DNA of 60,000 nt from Membranipora membranacea (lineage: Eukaryota > Bryozoa > Gymnolaemata > Cheilostomatida > Membraniporidae), in NCBI GenBank assembly GCA_914767715.1, contig OU612070.1, positions 14,713,501-14,773,500 of the forward strand, in the 5' to 3' direction. The notes beneath the pieces are model-generated. The model was not told where the DNA came from, did no database searches, and saw only the letters and a list, made by a program, of their open reading frames with translations. Positions 36,601-52,200 of the stretch are shown one piece after another. The translations under genes were made by a program, and so were the position numbers. Every line of letters starts with the position of its first letter. Position 1 is the stretch's first letter.

Positions 36601-39600
36601 AAACAAAATTCTCCAGTCAATCATTGCGGCTTTCCAAAAGCTGATGTATAGGTCGTCCTGTATCTAAAGTTTAGTGTGTGATAGATTTATGTATTACATA
36701 ATGCCCGATGGGAGGTTGGGGAGATGGGATTTATGGATAGCAGATTGGGGAGGGGGTAAGGCATGTGAAGCAAGGGCAAGATCTTGTAACCATCCGATGT
36801 TTTTTCTTTGTCTTATTATATTATGTTGGTTACACTTTTAGCCTCGCCCCACTAAAGGCAAGATGAGAATCCATTGTTTAGAGAACGTGGATAAGTCTCT
36901 CACATTTCTGGGTGAGAAGGCTGTAAAGCTTGAGAACATGGGAGCTCATGATATTGTCGACGGTAACTCCCGTCTCACACTCGGTCTAATATGGACCATC
37001 ATCCTCAGATTCCAGGTAAGCCTTACTACTGATGAGTGCGACTAAATTTGAGCGCTGCCGCTGATAAGCGCTGCCGAAGATATCCGCTGCCGCTGAGTAA
37101 TTGTCAATATGCAGTTAAACATTGTTGTTGGTGTGTGCTGTCGATAGATTATGCTGCAAATAAAGACCTACTGCAAGGCTTTGATCTCAGGCTGCCGTTA
37201 TTATATTAAAACTATGCTGTGTAGCCTTCGTCAGCTCTGAAATGTCAAGACAGGCCGCATCACAACCCATGATCTACCTGAACTGATATATTATATTGGT
37301 TATGCTTTTACCGCCTCTTTGAAAGTTTCAACCAACGTCCCAACCACCCAAGATCATGCATCCGATTTGGACTGGATGGTTCTCACAATTGCTTTTGTAA
37401 ATCGCTGAACACAGCAACGATTGACTTGTCATGCTCTGCCACTTTTGTATGGGGAGGAAATTGTTCAATGGGGAAATTGGCAGGTTTTAGCTGTTGTACT
37501 AGTTCATCTTAATTCATAAATTGATAGCCTCTTGTAGTTTATTCAATATACTGAATTTGTGCTGTTAGTACCGGCAATTCACTTTGCCAGACTAGCAACA
37601 TGTTATTATCTCTGCAACAAACTTGAAGGAGTTGTCCAAGTGTGTTAATAATAGGACACTGACATTCAAATCCACTGAAACTTGATCTATCTTTGGCTAA
37701 TTCTATGTAACATAGTAACATATGGTAGTGCAGCCTGTCATTTAGTACCGGCTCTCATTCAGGAGAACACTGCAATGGTCAGGCAAGGGTGGCTGGCTCT
37801 TGTAGTGCAAATTTACTAACCATTGTAAATAAAGCGGACAGCTATCACAAAGGAAGGGCCTGCAATATGAGAAAATTGCAATCGAATATTATGATTTTAA
37901 ATATTTACATGTCTCTCTTATGACCGTTTCAGTGTGTTAGTGCAAATGATCATTGACTGGGCATTCTTTTCTAGTGAATCAACATTGAGCACTTTACATG
38001 TACATTCATGTCTGATGATTGAACTTGGAGTGTTTGCTTTCCTTTACACTTACATCATTGTAAAGAACATTGCTGAAGCCACTCCAATGTCAAAAATAAT
38101 TGCTTATGAAAACTTGGCCGTGTGTCCATTAATGTCATAGAAAAAGCATCAGTTTGGAAACCAGTATTGCATTACCGCATTTATCAGAGCACTGTTGCTG
38201 CTTGTCAGTAAAGGTTTTCATGGTATGCAGTGTTTTGCTCTATTGGGTTATCGAGTTTGTAACTTAGACATCTCAGTGGAATACTGGTCTGTATAGATTT
38301 GATCAATAATTGAACAGATTCCCAATACAACGTCCGAACTGGCAGCAGGCAGCAGCTTTAATAGTATACTGATAATGGCTTTTTTAACGAAGTTGTGTGC
38401 TTTGAGGGGTTACTGACGTAATGGGAAGTAATAATTTCACTGATTCAATATTGGCTATTACTCTGCAGCTCTTTAACATTGCCTCCGCAAAGATGCAAAA
38501 AGATATGGCCAGAACGATTGCATTTTTGGTTGTCTGCTGTTAGGAGAGACTCCCTTTTTTGACTATAAAGTACCCCACCGGAAAAATTGCATTGCCCTAT
38601 TTTGTAATGCATATTTGACAGTGTTTATCAAAGTTGAAAAGGCCAGTAGCAAGCGCGCGGCATGCTGATAAGAAAAAAAATTGTCTGATAACTGGTTTTG
38701 AGGAATGTGATGCAACTACATACAAATTCTCCTGATCCCGTAGGCTGACTGAGTCATAATTAGCACACTGCTGCTAGGAGATAAGGGAATCCCAGATCCT
38801 GTGTGCATACCTAAAGGCCAAAGGCAAATAAAATTCCGCATCACACTTTTTGCCTGAAGTGAAGTATTATTGGCCCTGGTCTGTGACCCTACATAAAGTG
38901 TATACCAGTGCATGTGATAGAATTCTAATTGAAGTATTTTTATGGTAGTCCACATCGAATATACTGTGTAGACACCCATGTATGATGCAACATACACCCT
39001 CCTTTAGTATGTAGAGTAGGAGCTCTGAAAATTAAATGGCAAGCTCACTGCTAAGCCTGATCCAGACAATTTGTGGCTAACTATATCTCTTCACTACAGC
39101 CATGAGACTGTCCTGTTTTGCTCAAATCACTTTCAAATTTCTTAAATTTCAGATTCAAGACATTCGAATAGAGGATACGGGTGACACTGAATCATCAGAG
39201 AAACGATCGGCTAAGGACTCCCTGCTGCTCTGGTGTCAGATGAAAACTGCTGGCTACGCTAATGTCAATGTCAGAAACTTTACTACTTCATGGAAGGATG
39301 GTCTTGCCTTCAATGCTATAATCCACAAACACAGGTAGGCCTACCTGTCTGACGCATGAAGGGAAAGCTGGTCAATAGCATCAGTTGTGGCACTAGTATG
39401 CCAGTAGTAATGTGTGATAAGGTTGGATAAACTGATTGACCGTGGACAGTATTCACGTTCTGGTGGTAACCTTCAAAGTATGACATGGATAAATTATCAC
39501 CTGATATTAGTTGAATTGCCAAAAAGTCAGAGCTAATTATGTCATAAATGTCATAGATTAGCTATGCCCATAAAGACAATATCTATTGCATGTAATCAGT

Positions 39601-40265
39601 CAGCATCAAGGTAGCGGGCCTGTCAACCCTTGTATGAATAGATGAGGTGGTAAATATTTTGACACGAACATTGTCTAATCCTTCCACACACCATGCAGTC
39701 CACACATCATAAACTACTAAAGTGAAACACGGTCAGTGTCAGGTAAACAATCATCCCCCCTTCTGAACACCTTGGCATATCATTTCATATTGTCATATTC
39801 TTGCAGGCCTGATCTGGTGGCCTATAATAAGATGACCAAAGCCAATCCAGTGTCCAACCTCAACAATGCCTTCAACACAGCTGAGGATAAGCTGGGAATC
39901 ACTTCACTTCTCGATGCTGAAGGTGAGATCTGATGTCTATAAAACCTTGTTAACCAGTGACGAGTGCTAAAAAGCTGAAAATTGGTGTAACTTGGATTAC
40001 CCAAGCTGTGCTGTCGGGCATAATCACCTTACATACTAGCTCAGACATCTGGTGTAACCATATTTTCCTAATACTGAATAAAATGAAGAAGCTGTCCCGT
40101 TTAGGGCTTGATTCATTGGGAATTAACCCTGATACCAACCCTCTGATTTCAGATATTAACGTTGAGCTGCCAGATGAGAAATCCATCATCACCTATGTGG
40201 TTACATACTATCACTACTTCAATAAGATGAAGGCTGAGTCCGTACAGGGCAGACGTATTGGAAAG
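33638..40265 (+). CDS. beta-Spec: Beta-spectrin exons 1-6: N-terminus and actin-binding CH1-CH2
   Basis: Exons 33638-33803, 35166-35317, 36842-37015, 39153-39334, 39807-39922 and 40153-40265 encode residues 1-301. Exon 1 is the long-form N-terminus ([13 protein letters not shown], then [13 protein letters not shown]). CH1 runs from [15 protein letters not shown] through [16 protein letters not shown] to [13 protein letters not shown]2 runs from [17 protein letters not shown] through [20 protein letters not shown] and [15 protein letters not shown] to [19 protein letters not shown]. These segments are close to textbook beta-spectrin. The CH pair binds F-actin with protein 4.1 or adducin as partners in characterised animals. 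Confidence 0.96.
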
Positions 40266-43200
40266 GTATGTTACTGTCTTACTGTCCCTATGGCTTTCTG
40301 ATATCAATAGAGTTGTCTCAGTGGATTTGGGATCTGTTAATGACAGGGCCTGGGATCTGAGGGTTTGTACTTGCGACAGTTGATGATGTGCCACAAATGG
40401 GAATCCTGCAAAACTGTTTTCCTTTAAACCCTCTCATAGTTTTTTTTATACTTGTACTTCATACGCTGTTGACACCAATAACCAACTGACCCATTCAATC
40501 TCTGAGCAGTACATAGACACCTACATGAATAAATAATGATACTGCCTTGGGATATGTCTATAAGCAATCTCGGGGCCGTCTCCCATGCGCATGAAGTTAA
40601 ATCATCATGCCTCTACGGGCAATCTTTGTTTCCACATTCTTGCAAATGCCAACTCAACTGCATACTGGCATTGTTCTAATGTCCGGTATAAAAACATGTA
40701 CTTTTCTAATGCCCTTTTCCTGCATTCTTCCTGGTTGGGACGACAAGGTCATGTAATGACCTTACCAGCTAAACTAGGGCTGGGAAAGTGGGTGGGTGAT
40801 CCGATCTTAATTATGATCTATAAATATGAGAGCATTGTTTTGACATTTTTGGCAGACAACCTCTCCAGCTCTTTATAGTAATGTCAAGTGTCACATCAGA
40901 GACTATATATAATATTCATAGTCTCTGGTAACATTATCATGCGATCTCAGCTTCTAACTCTCCACTGCAACTCAACTCAAACACCTTAAATTGAGGAAAC
41001 CTGTCCAGTTCAAATATTAGAACATGCATAATGGAGTAGCCACCATGTTTGCAGAATTAGTCATTATTTGGCTGCCGATCTATGTGAACAGGGATGAAGA
41101 TATCTGCTGTAATGCCAATTAGACCTGACTGTTTGCAATCCTATTTAAGTAAGGAATGCAGCAGCCTGCCTCCCTTCTCTCTTGATTAACCTCGATGCTT
41201 GTGATAGGCACAATCATTAAAACTTGTTAGTTATAATGATTTGCTCTGAGATGCCGACTATCAACTGTTCTCATACTATCATGGTGTCTTGAACTGTTTT
41301 TGAACATCATTTATTAGCTTCACTAATTATTCTGAATCATTAACTAAACACCCTGACTGCTCCCCACCCTGAAGCTGCTGCAACAACGTGAATCAAATCT
41401 CAAATCAAATTTGCGCTATCATCATGGTGGACAGTGAAACATGAAAATAAAAGTTGAATCCCTGTCTACAAGTCTTCTTCACCAATGCATCTTTTCTTCA
41501 CCGGTTATAATCAGTGCACCTCTATAGGTCGAAGAATTCCCTTTTCGAAACGAGATGGTTTAGTCTATGTATCCACTTGAACTGCAAGTGAACCAAATTA
41601 AGCAGATGTTGCCATTATTGTAGTGCCTTTAGTAGCCTGTAATAATGGTGGCTGCTTTGAGGTTGAATTGATGTAACTTTTGTCTGTGTTGAAATCAGTA
41701 AAATATGACCAAATCACAGCAAAGATATATCATCTGTGATCAAATGCTGTGAACCAAACTACATTATGCAACCTAAACAAATCAGATCTGCTGCAAGCCT
41801 TGTGACCTCTGGAATCAGATAAGTGCTAAATAACATACAGGCTGCACATTTATGACAGCCAAAATGGCATAACTAAGGCCTTCGAATGGATAGCCCTGTT
41901 GTCAAAACATCATTTTATGAGCATCGCTGCCAAGCAGTTTTGTGATCATAAATGATCCTAATTCAGACCCACCCTAGTTTTATATTTTGTGCTAGCACCT
42001 GCGTGAGGATGCGAGTCATAGAAATGGGAATTATGTTCATTTTTTAATCACTCATTCATTTTTCTTCTGCAACAATGCTCTCAAAAGGTTTCATCTCCTA
42101 CTAAAATCACAATTCGTATCAATCACAGAGAAACCCACGGGGTATTGGCTCAAATCCCTCTCAACCATCAATCTGTCCACCAAAAACTGTCATATCTCTT
42201 CTTCCTACATGTATGTCTCTTACCTCTAAAACAATTTTTATTTTTGCGCTCTGTTTTAGGTACTGAACAATGTACTAGAGAATGACCGTCTCATCAATGA
42301 GTACGAGACCCTCACTAGTGATCTGCTAAAGTGGATAGAAGAGATCATCGAGATTCTCAACGAGAGAGAGTTTGAGAACTCACTGCAGGGCGTACAAGCT
42401 CAACTAGCTCAATTCAACTCATATAGAACACAGGAAAAACCTCCAAAGTGAGTCCATCGGCCTGACTTAGATATATTAACCATGGAAAAATGGTGACCCC
42501 ATAGACATATAACAAACTTCCAACATGAACATTTTAAAGTATTTATATGTTTATGGGTGGTCCTAACATGAAAATGATGTGGCCTTTATGCGAAGGTATA
42601 ATGTACCACTGGTCACCGGGTTCATATGGACTTGTCCTTTGTGAATGTGATCTGTAACTCCTTTGATATCCAATACCTGGCTGGCCTTTTTATTACCTGA
42701 AATGTCTTAACCTAGTCCGGGACAAGGCTAGTCTTAACCTACTTCTAAATCAACCCCCACAGCAGCAAAGTACTTTGAAACATTCATACAGGTATTGATT
42801 TCTATGACTCATATTCTGCCTGATCGTTATAACACAAAAAATCCTCAAAGCTATTAGCTTAGCCAAATGGAGTTGGAGTCATATAACATTATCAGTTTGA
42901 GGTTATCAGCAGGCTGATTGAGTTAGACTTTTGATGATATCTCTATGTATTCAATCTATTTATGAGATTCTAGTTGCCATAATGTTATGTATTCTAGGTA
43001 AACCACATAATGTAGGACGTGAGTGTGGTCACAGCAAAAATGCAACATAACAAACCACCTCCAGGCAGTCTGATGATGGATTTTTACTTTTATTATGGAC
43101 CGCCACGTCCCAGACTTTCAGAATAATGACTAAGATTGTTGGCCTGCATTGCCAACCGTCGGCAGTTACATTGTTGATTGTAGGAAGGCCTCAACTGCGT

Positions 43201-46200
43201 ATCGTATAGGTGGCAGTGCATTTGATGACACACTAGAATTTGCCTATTTCTTATCATGTCAGGTTTGTGGAGAAAGGAAACCTGGAGATTATGTTGTTCA
43301 CATTACAATCACAGATGCGAGCTAACAATCAGAAGCCTTACCTCCCCAAGGAAGGTAAACTGATCTCTGACATCAACAAGGCCTGGGAGTCTCTGGAGAG
43401 AGCAGAGCACGAGAGAGAACTCGCACTCAGAGAGGAGCTTATCAGGTACACTCCTTAACTCTGCAATAATGTGTTAACTGTAGTACATAAAAAAGCAGAG
43501 ATAGGTGTGACACCTCTCTCCCGACGATCTCCTTCCAGGTTTAGAGGATTCCTCCAGAGATGCTCTAAATCTTTATATACTTGACTGGATAGATGTGACA
43601 CATCTTGGATATTTCTGCCTTGTTATTTGCTACTGTGTTTAAGATTTTGAGATGCGACCCCTTTGAAACTCACATTAATTTTGTTTTCAGACAAGAGAAG
43701 CTTGAGCTGTTAGCTGCTAGATTTGACAGAAAAGCCGGCATGAGAGAAATATGGCTCAGTGAAAACCAGAAACTCGTTTCGCAGGTAAGATGGGAGATGT
43801 GATGGGTTTGTCTTCATCTGTAGCCAAGACTTAAGACCGTTAAGACCAGAATACTCTTCTACATCAGGCAGTCTGAATTTGCGGATATCAACCCGCCACT
43901 ACGGGTACAACAACCTCATGGCAGCTTCAGTAAATTACTGAACAAATCGTATCTGTATGTATTTGACTTAATTATATACATTCCTTATCCAGAAAATCTA
44001 TACTTCTGTTATAATTTTCGAATTATACAAAAATAAACCATGAGCTAACTTAAATAGTACATTCTATACTACAGGATAATTTCGGATATGACTTGGCAGC
44101 AGTTGAGGCAGCTACTAAGAAACACGAGACTTTCGAGACAGATATTAACGCCTACGAGGAGAGAGTTCAGGCTGTTGTAGCAGTAGCATACGAACTGGAG
44201 CAGGAGAAGTATCATGATATTCTACGCATCAACGCTAGGTGCGTGTTACATTTTGCTAGGAAGATCGTGCCGATTATATCAGAAACGAGTACAGTAACTT
44301 AGATCCAAATCACAGTGTTCCCAGACCAACAAACTTTTCAATAAAAAATTGTATTCTCTTTATTGGCGTTCTCATTGGCAAGTAGGCCTATGCAGAGAGA
44401 AATTATTTTCTTATGCAAAAGTATGTTCTATCTTATTCCGGGCGCATTAGTAAATGATGATTTTCTTATCTGATTTAGCGGTAAAAGCATTTCGTACTTG
44501 TACCTGTTAATTATCCTTGGTTCTATCTGTTGTAGAAAAGAGAATGTTTTGCGTCTGTGGAACTTTCTGCTGGAGTTGCTGCGAGCCCGTCGTACTCGAC
44601 TTGAGCTCTCCTTCCAGATACAGAGAATCTTCCAGGAGATGCTCTATATCCTCGACTGGATGGATGAGATCAAAGTCAGACTTCTATCTGAAGACTTCGG
44701 CAAACATCTCATGGGTGTTGAGGATCTTCTGCAGGTATGCACAAATTTGAACTTCTGTTTGAGAGATCTGAATATATATGTGAATTCAACACACATCTTT
44801 GTATATGAATTTAACACACATCTATGGATGTGAATTCAACACATATCTATGGATGTGAATTTGACCCAAAAAAATGTGTTCCTGGGGATCTAATTAATGG
44901 GCAGTTTTGTAGTGACCTATTGTATAATTTTCTAATACACTGCAAGATAGTGTCTGGTTTCCTTAATGATTTTTTGTCAGCAGATACTGTAACATTAACA
45001 TTTGAACTGTTGACCATGCGCAGTTGCTGCTATGGTATCTAGGGTATTGAACAATGTCATCATGCTAGTCTACGTTTACTCCCAAAATGACTCAGAATTA
45101 GCCCGCATCCACATTGTAGTGTCAATACTATAAACAAACCGACATATTCGACATATGCTAACAATTGACTCCCAAGGCTCTGATAAGCTATACCCTCATA
45201 TTAACATACCACCAAATTATTCTCTCTGATAGTATCAAACCGTGATTTGTCTTAATTCCAGTGGTAAAACATAAAGGAATCATTTTGTAGGAAGAATAAT
45301 TATAGTCAATTTAGACTGAATGAAAGTAAAATTCTATCCCTCAAGCACACTTTCTCTGTGTTCACCACTGACTTTACAGACAGTTTATAGAGAATATGTG
45401 CCTGGATTGTTTAGACGCCATCTGTTTCATAGATATGGTTAGCGACCACCGTAGGATCTAAACACAGTAGCTAGACAAAATAGTGTGCCAATAATAAATC
45501 AAAGAACCATATTATACCACTTCTTTTACAGAAACACAATTTGTTGGAGGCAGACTTGAAGGTTGTCGGCGAGCGCGTTAACACAGTGAACTCTTCAGCT
45601 GATAGATTCGTCTCATGTGATGATGAGCAGTTCCAGGGTCTCAACCCCTCAGACTACAAGGTGATTATCTCCCTCCTCAGATTTTCAGTTGTTTAGCTTA
45701 CAAACTTGTTTGTTATCAATACGAAAAAAGAAGACTTACTTTTATGAGAAAATTTAATATTTGGTTGTTTTCTTATGTGGAGTGTAAAGAGTGGAATACT
45801 GGCTTAGTTTTCTGGTCTAATATAGTTATCCTGGAGTTGTACTCTCTGGTTAAACTGAATCTGTAGGCAGGCAACTCCGAAAATGCCTGCAAAGATAAAT
45901 TTTCATTGATGAAATAATAATGATTTAATTGTTGATATTTATAGCCCTGTGATCCTACTATTGTGGAGGAGAGGCAGCAGAGTCTAAGAGACGCTTACCA
46001 GGAGCTGTTAGAGTTAGCCTCACGCAGACAAGAGCAGCTCGAGGCCTCCAGATCTCTGTGGCAGTTCTTCTGGGATATAACAGATGAGGAAGGATGGATT
46101 AAAGAGAAGGTTCGTGCTTCTTACTGCTGACCGTTCTATTCCTTGCTATTGGTACAACCAAATGATAAATGATAATATATAATACAATATTTTGATGCTT

Positions 46201-49200
46201 ATATAAGTTATGACCAACTGAGAGTTTGATCATAAATGTAAATTGAAGACTAACTCCATAATAATTTACATCCATAGAAGTGGTTCATGATACCTAAACC
46301 AGGTTTGATTGTGAAATGTATACCTGTTAACTATGTGAAGTGTTAAGTTTGTATTATTATACTTAATTATTAATTGCTAGTTTTCTTTCCGTGTTTTTTA
46401 GGAGCAGCTCATGTCCTCACCAGATCTTGGACACGATCTGACATCAGTTAACCTTCTACTAGCTAAGCACAGAGCCAACGAAGATGAGATATCAGCTAGA
46501 GGTCAGAGGTTAGAGGGTGTCAAGGACGACGGCAATAAACTAATCACTGATGAGTCATTCGGAGCTGAGAAAATACAAGGTTAGTGATATAAACTTGTTA
46601 GATTCTAGAAGGTGTTATTGATGTCTGCTGATAAAAAAGAGCATCACTTGATGTGATCCTGGAATTATAGGATTGAGTTATCTATAAGTTAACAAAGATA
46701 ACATGTACTCTCGTTTTTTTTGAACAAAACTACTCGGAACTCACTGTAGTCACTTACATCCAGTTATCGAGTTAGAGCTAGAAATAAAGTTCTTATCCTT
46801 TTGTTGTATTGTTTATTATGTTTTAATGATTTGATGAACAGACTTATGTAATATGAAGTTGACGAAAGATTTATAATTGTATAGCTCGTCTGGAGGAGAT
46901 TGACAACCAGTGGCAGAACCTGGTTGACCTAGCTGACTTGAGGAAGCAGAGACTGAATGAGGCTGTAGACTTTTATCAGTTTTTCGCTGACGCTGATGAT
47001 GTTGATCACTGGATGGTTGATACTCTGAGACTGGTCAGCAGTGATGACGTCGGACGTGACGAGGCAAACGCACAGAGTCTGCTCAAGAAACACAAGGTGG
47101 GTATTTTAGACTCAACTGTGGTTACATGAACAGCTACAGATATTTAGCCCCACCAGAGCAATAACAGCATTAACATGTTTTTTTAAATATATATTTACTT
47201 TATTATATTTACCGACCTATGTATCACAACATATGAGGCCATGTGAAAAAGAAGTTGAGCATATTATGCTGATTGACAGCTAAAGTAAATCACATACTCA
47301 TAGAATCCGAAACATTTTGTTGATATGAGACCCCACTGAACCCTGTGTGAAATAATCCTTCTCAATTCCCGCCAGGATGTTGCCGATGAGTTGAAGAATT
47401 ACGGTACAGTAATAGATGGGCTACACGATCAGGCAACTCAGCTTGGTGAGCAGGACAAGGAGAACCCTGATGTTCAGGGTCGTCTAGCCTCAATCAACAG
47501 AAGATACAAAGATCTACTCGAGCTGGCAGAGCTGAGAGAACAAAGGCTAAAGGATGCTCTCAGTCTGTACAAGTTCTACAATGACACAGACAATGTGGAC
47601 AACTGGATCGAGGAAAAGGTAATCATTTTGTTTTTCAATCATTCAGGGCTGTTTTATAAATATTGATAGATATGTTTATTTAGGTATTTCTTCGTATCAA
47701 ATGCTAAGCATGTACAGGTTGCTACTTGGGTTGCTTTAAAAAAAAGTTTCCAAATGTAATATTGAAGGTCTTCCCTTGCAACAAATGCTAACCAGATATA
47801 CAGCATGTAAATGTGCACAACGCAATGTTACTCCAGCTTGATATTCTGCAATATCAGTACCCAATATTCATAATATTTATCTTCCATTTGCTTATGAAGA
47901 GTTATGTGTGTTTTGCAGAGTGTCTTTCTTCAGTCACTGGAGCCTACGCCAGAAGCTGAGGAGTTAGCTGTGGTCAAACAGAGATTCGACACATTCGAGA
48001 AAGAAATGAACCTCACAGAGGGCAAAGGTGAGGCAGTGTGCCTATGGTGTTGTAAGCACAGACATATTTATAGATTTGACAAGTTTTGAGCATGTGCTTA
48101 AGTCTTTATTTGTTGCATTTTGAATCTTGCTTGGCTGATATTATGAAGTTGCTGTTGTACTATATGTTAACTTTCTGCTGTTGTCGGCTTACTTGTGAAA
48201 GATACTTTATAAATCATTTGCTATGTGTTGAGCTTGGTGTATGCTTTTATTTTGAGGCTTTGATTCCCCTATTGGTAAGTGTCAAAAAGGATGTTTGCGC
48301 ACTCAGACCACAACTTGACGGGATTTTTATGTGTTACCTGTGTAGCCTACGTTTTCTTGGCAAGACAAGGCCCTGCCTTTATGAATATGTCTGTGTGATA
48401 TATGTTGGAGAACCCAAGTTTTTCTTCTGAGTTGACAGTCATACAACCATTATTACATCTTGGGCTCCCAAACCAGTGTTTTTGGCTTGTAGATCCCCAT
48501 AGTATTTTCACACTATGCCTACTGTGACTAATACAAGGTAACACAGTCACCCACTCATCCACTTGGCTGCTGATTGGTTGACTGTATGTTCCTTGTTGAT
48601 TGAGCATTTTTTAACCAATGACATTGCTTTATTTTCTGCTTGTAACTCTTAATCAGGCCAGGCACATTGGACATTGTACATTGTTGTACATTGTAAGTAT
48701 ATGAAACAACTCCAAATATGGATAAGTTTACGGTTACTGGAAGATTGTGTTGGCATTAGGTAGCACATTGATGAGAAACTGGTTTTTCTTTGTTGCATGT
48801 AAGAACAGGCACTATTGAAAGGTAAATTTTGAGGCTTTTCACCTGTAACAAAGGAGTTGAGCTCGCGGTAGACAGTTGAAAATTTGCGGAAATACGTATC
48901 TCTTCTACAGCAACAGTTTTATCAACGTCTTCATACTTATTTCAGTTGACACCGTCAACGCACAAGCTAAGGAGCTGATAGATGCTGAACATCCCAGTAA
49001 CGATGAGATCGTTAAAAGATTGGACGAGCTGAACCAGAACTGGGAGAAATTACAGCAGCTCCTCAATCTGAAGAGAGAAGAGCTGGAGGCTGCCAACGGT
49101 CTCTGTAACTTCCACATTGACGTCAACGAGACCATGGTAATGCCAATTTACGATTGATAATTGACTTCTCGATGGATGATTCACTGCCCAGGAAACAATA

Positions 49201-52200
49201 TATTCTCAATAATTGTCATGTAGCTACTGCTTCCAGAACATTTGATTATTGCTGAATGGTTTCACTCATTTACAACGCTAAGAGATTTTTCAGGCGTATC
49301 TCACCTATGAAAGCGAGCAGGTACTGGTTCTCATTATATTTTTACGATTCTGTTCAATTCTCATTTCGTGAATAATACCCTATGAATTGAGTCTTTGTTT
49401 CTCGAAAGTTGTAAATAGTAAGGCCGATAAGTAATGATAAATATTTATATAATATTTATGCATATGACTCGTATCTTCTAGACATGGATCACAGAGAAGA
49501 TGAAGGTTGTAGAATCCACAGATGAGCTCGGTAACGACTTGGCAGGAGTTATGGCTCTACAGAGGCGACTCGCTGGTATGGAGAAAGATCTTGATGCCAT
49601 TCAAGCCAAGGTAGATTAAATCTCAATTGATCTCACTTTGTATCAATCTTTGTTGTACTCTCTTCACTACTTGTCTAAGCTTTGTTGGAGTCAATGCTCT
49701 TCTTCATAGAAATTGAAATTAAGACAAATAAATTTCTGATCAATGTGTTAAATCACCGATATTTCCCTGCTGTGAAAATGCTAAAATTTTGGCAAGATTT
49801 CGGCACTATGCTGAGGAATAAACATTAAATAATTTGTTGTTATAATATGTCAATTCAGACCTTCTATCTTTGGGGCTTTGAATGCTTATATTTGTCCTCA
49901 CTGGCTTGCAGGCAAAGCACTACATAAAACATGTAATGCAGCTGAGCTAGTAATGCTTCACTATATCATAATAAGGCTGACCTGTGTTCTCAGCCTTTTA
50001 TTAGTTTCCTGTTCCTTTTTTACCTGTTATTTACTTACCTCCATTATTTAGATGTGTTCATTTTTTTATACTCCTTCACCGCCCCAATGTTTACAGATGG
50101 ATAAAATGCAGCAAGAAGCAGAAGAATTTGTAAAGCCTTCGGTCGCGCCAGATCAACAGGCCGATCCTAGTGTAAGAATAGGCTCCCCCTATGTCCCAAA
50201 CTCCTTCTATGTCAGGATTTGTCATGCTCTCAGTCTATGTTAGAATGAATCCTTTCTGAGTCTCTCAATGTTTTCTAACTGACTATCAAATCTTACTGCA
50301 TTGTGGGTAATGGACAGGGTGTTTCTTTGTTTGAGTTTTTTAAAATTTTGGCCCTTCAGCACACATGTGGTATGATGAATAATGTCATAAACTATATGTC
50401 CGTCATTCTTGGTGATATGAAAGATGTCCATAAAATCTTGAAAGTATGCATGGTTGAGTGAGTGTGTGATGCTTGGAGGTTTGGGCTGAGACTGTTAGGG
50501 CAAAACAAGGATGTAAAAAGTTTTGGTTGATAGCAAATGGTATTTCCTTGAGAAAATCAAATATTTTCGAAAGAAAATTGGATTTTTGCAAAATTCTGGG
50601 GCTGGTCTCACCAAGGAGTTGTCTATTATTCCAAGTGTGATGGAGGAATGGTACTAATGAGGTCATAAGTTTATTTGGTGTGAGTTACTAAATTGCATGC
50701 ACAGCACACAAAAAACTTACTGGTATCTGTGTGGTAGGTATCTATATGTGCTGTCGAAAAAAGGGTGTGCTGGTTGCATGTTTTATTCCCCTCCTTAAAT
50801 TTTTGTTTCACCCGTTATTGCCCAGTCACTTCGTCAGTAGTTTTGGGAAAAACAAGACCATTTATTAGCCTTTGATTTGTTAAAAATTCAATGACTCGAA
50901 TAAAACAATGATTTGGTGGGGGACTCTCAGCAAAATTGTAGCAATTCATCATGTATAATAATTATAATACTACAATCAGAGTAAGGTGTAAGACTACGAA
51001 CCTTGTTGATTCTGTAGGTTGCTAACCTTGAAGAAGGCGCTGAGAAAATGGCTGAAGAACATCCAGAAGAGGCTGAGAATGTCAGGAAACATCTCGCCGA
51101 AATCAACACAGCATGGGACGACCTCAAAAATATGGTATGTCTATACCACACAATAATATTAGGGCAGCAGCAGAGAATTTGAAACATTAGGCATCCAGTA
51201 CAAAGATATGTGAAATAAAAAAATAAAATTGTGTGACAAGTTCAGACAGACAATTCACAGCACAAATAATAACTTCCAACACTACAAAATACAATATCAT
51301 TATTTTTGCAGTTGAAATCCCGAGAGGAGAGGTTGGGTGAAGCCTCAGAGCTGCAGCGCTTCTTACAGAACCTGGACCACTTCCAGAAGTGGCTGTCGGA
51401 CACACAGACAGCTGTGGCTAGTGAGGACACACCCACCAGTCTGTCAGAGGCTGAGAAACTGCTCGCTCAGCACGCACAGATCAGGGAGGACATAGATCAG
51501 ATGCACCCTGAGTATACACAACTCCAAGAATTCGGAGCTAAGGTATGCAATACTGTCCCTTGAAAGAGTATGCAAAATATTGGAAGAGTATGCAATACTG
51601 TACATTGAAAGAGTATGCAAATATGTATATCTTTTACCAGCGATCTGCTGTTATTCTGTGAGAGATATAGATATAACCAGGTTATGGTGCTGGCTTTACT
51701 CAACACATCCTCTGCTAACAGAACAATAACCTCGATTGAGCTAATAATAAATCCATGTACGCATATGGAACAGAGCATAATGATGTGACACCAACAGTTT
51801 GTTGTCTTCTTCAGTTTTTCTGATGTCCATGATTTGATTCTCTGACAGGTGACAGCTAATCAGACTGATGATCAGCACATGTTTCTGGCACACCGTCTTG
51901 CCGCTCTCGAGGAGGGATGGAATGATCTACAACAGATGTGGGAGAATCGACAGAATGTGCTCGACCAGTCTCTCAAAGATCAGATCTTCTTACGAGACGC
52001 CACTCAATGTGATATTCTACTCAACCAGCAAGAACATTTCCTGTCTAAAGAAGAAGTGCCGGTATGTTTGCTCAAAAAACACGACCATTCTTGGAATAAA
52101 TGTGCAAGCATTGTTCAATTATTTAATATTTCTGCTTGAGTTTCAATTTCTGGATCTTAACTAGTGCAAATATGCAAGCAATCGACCTTGCCTGCGATAA

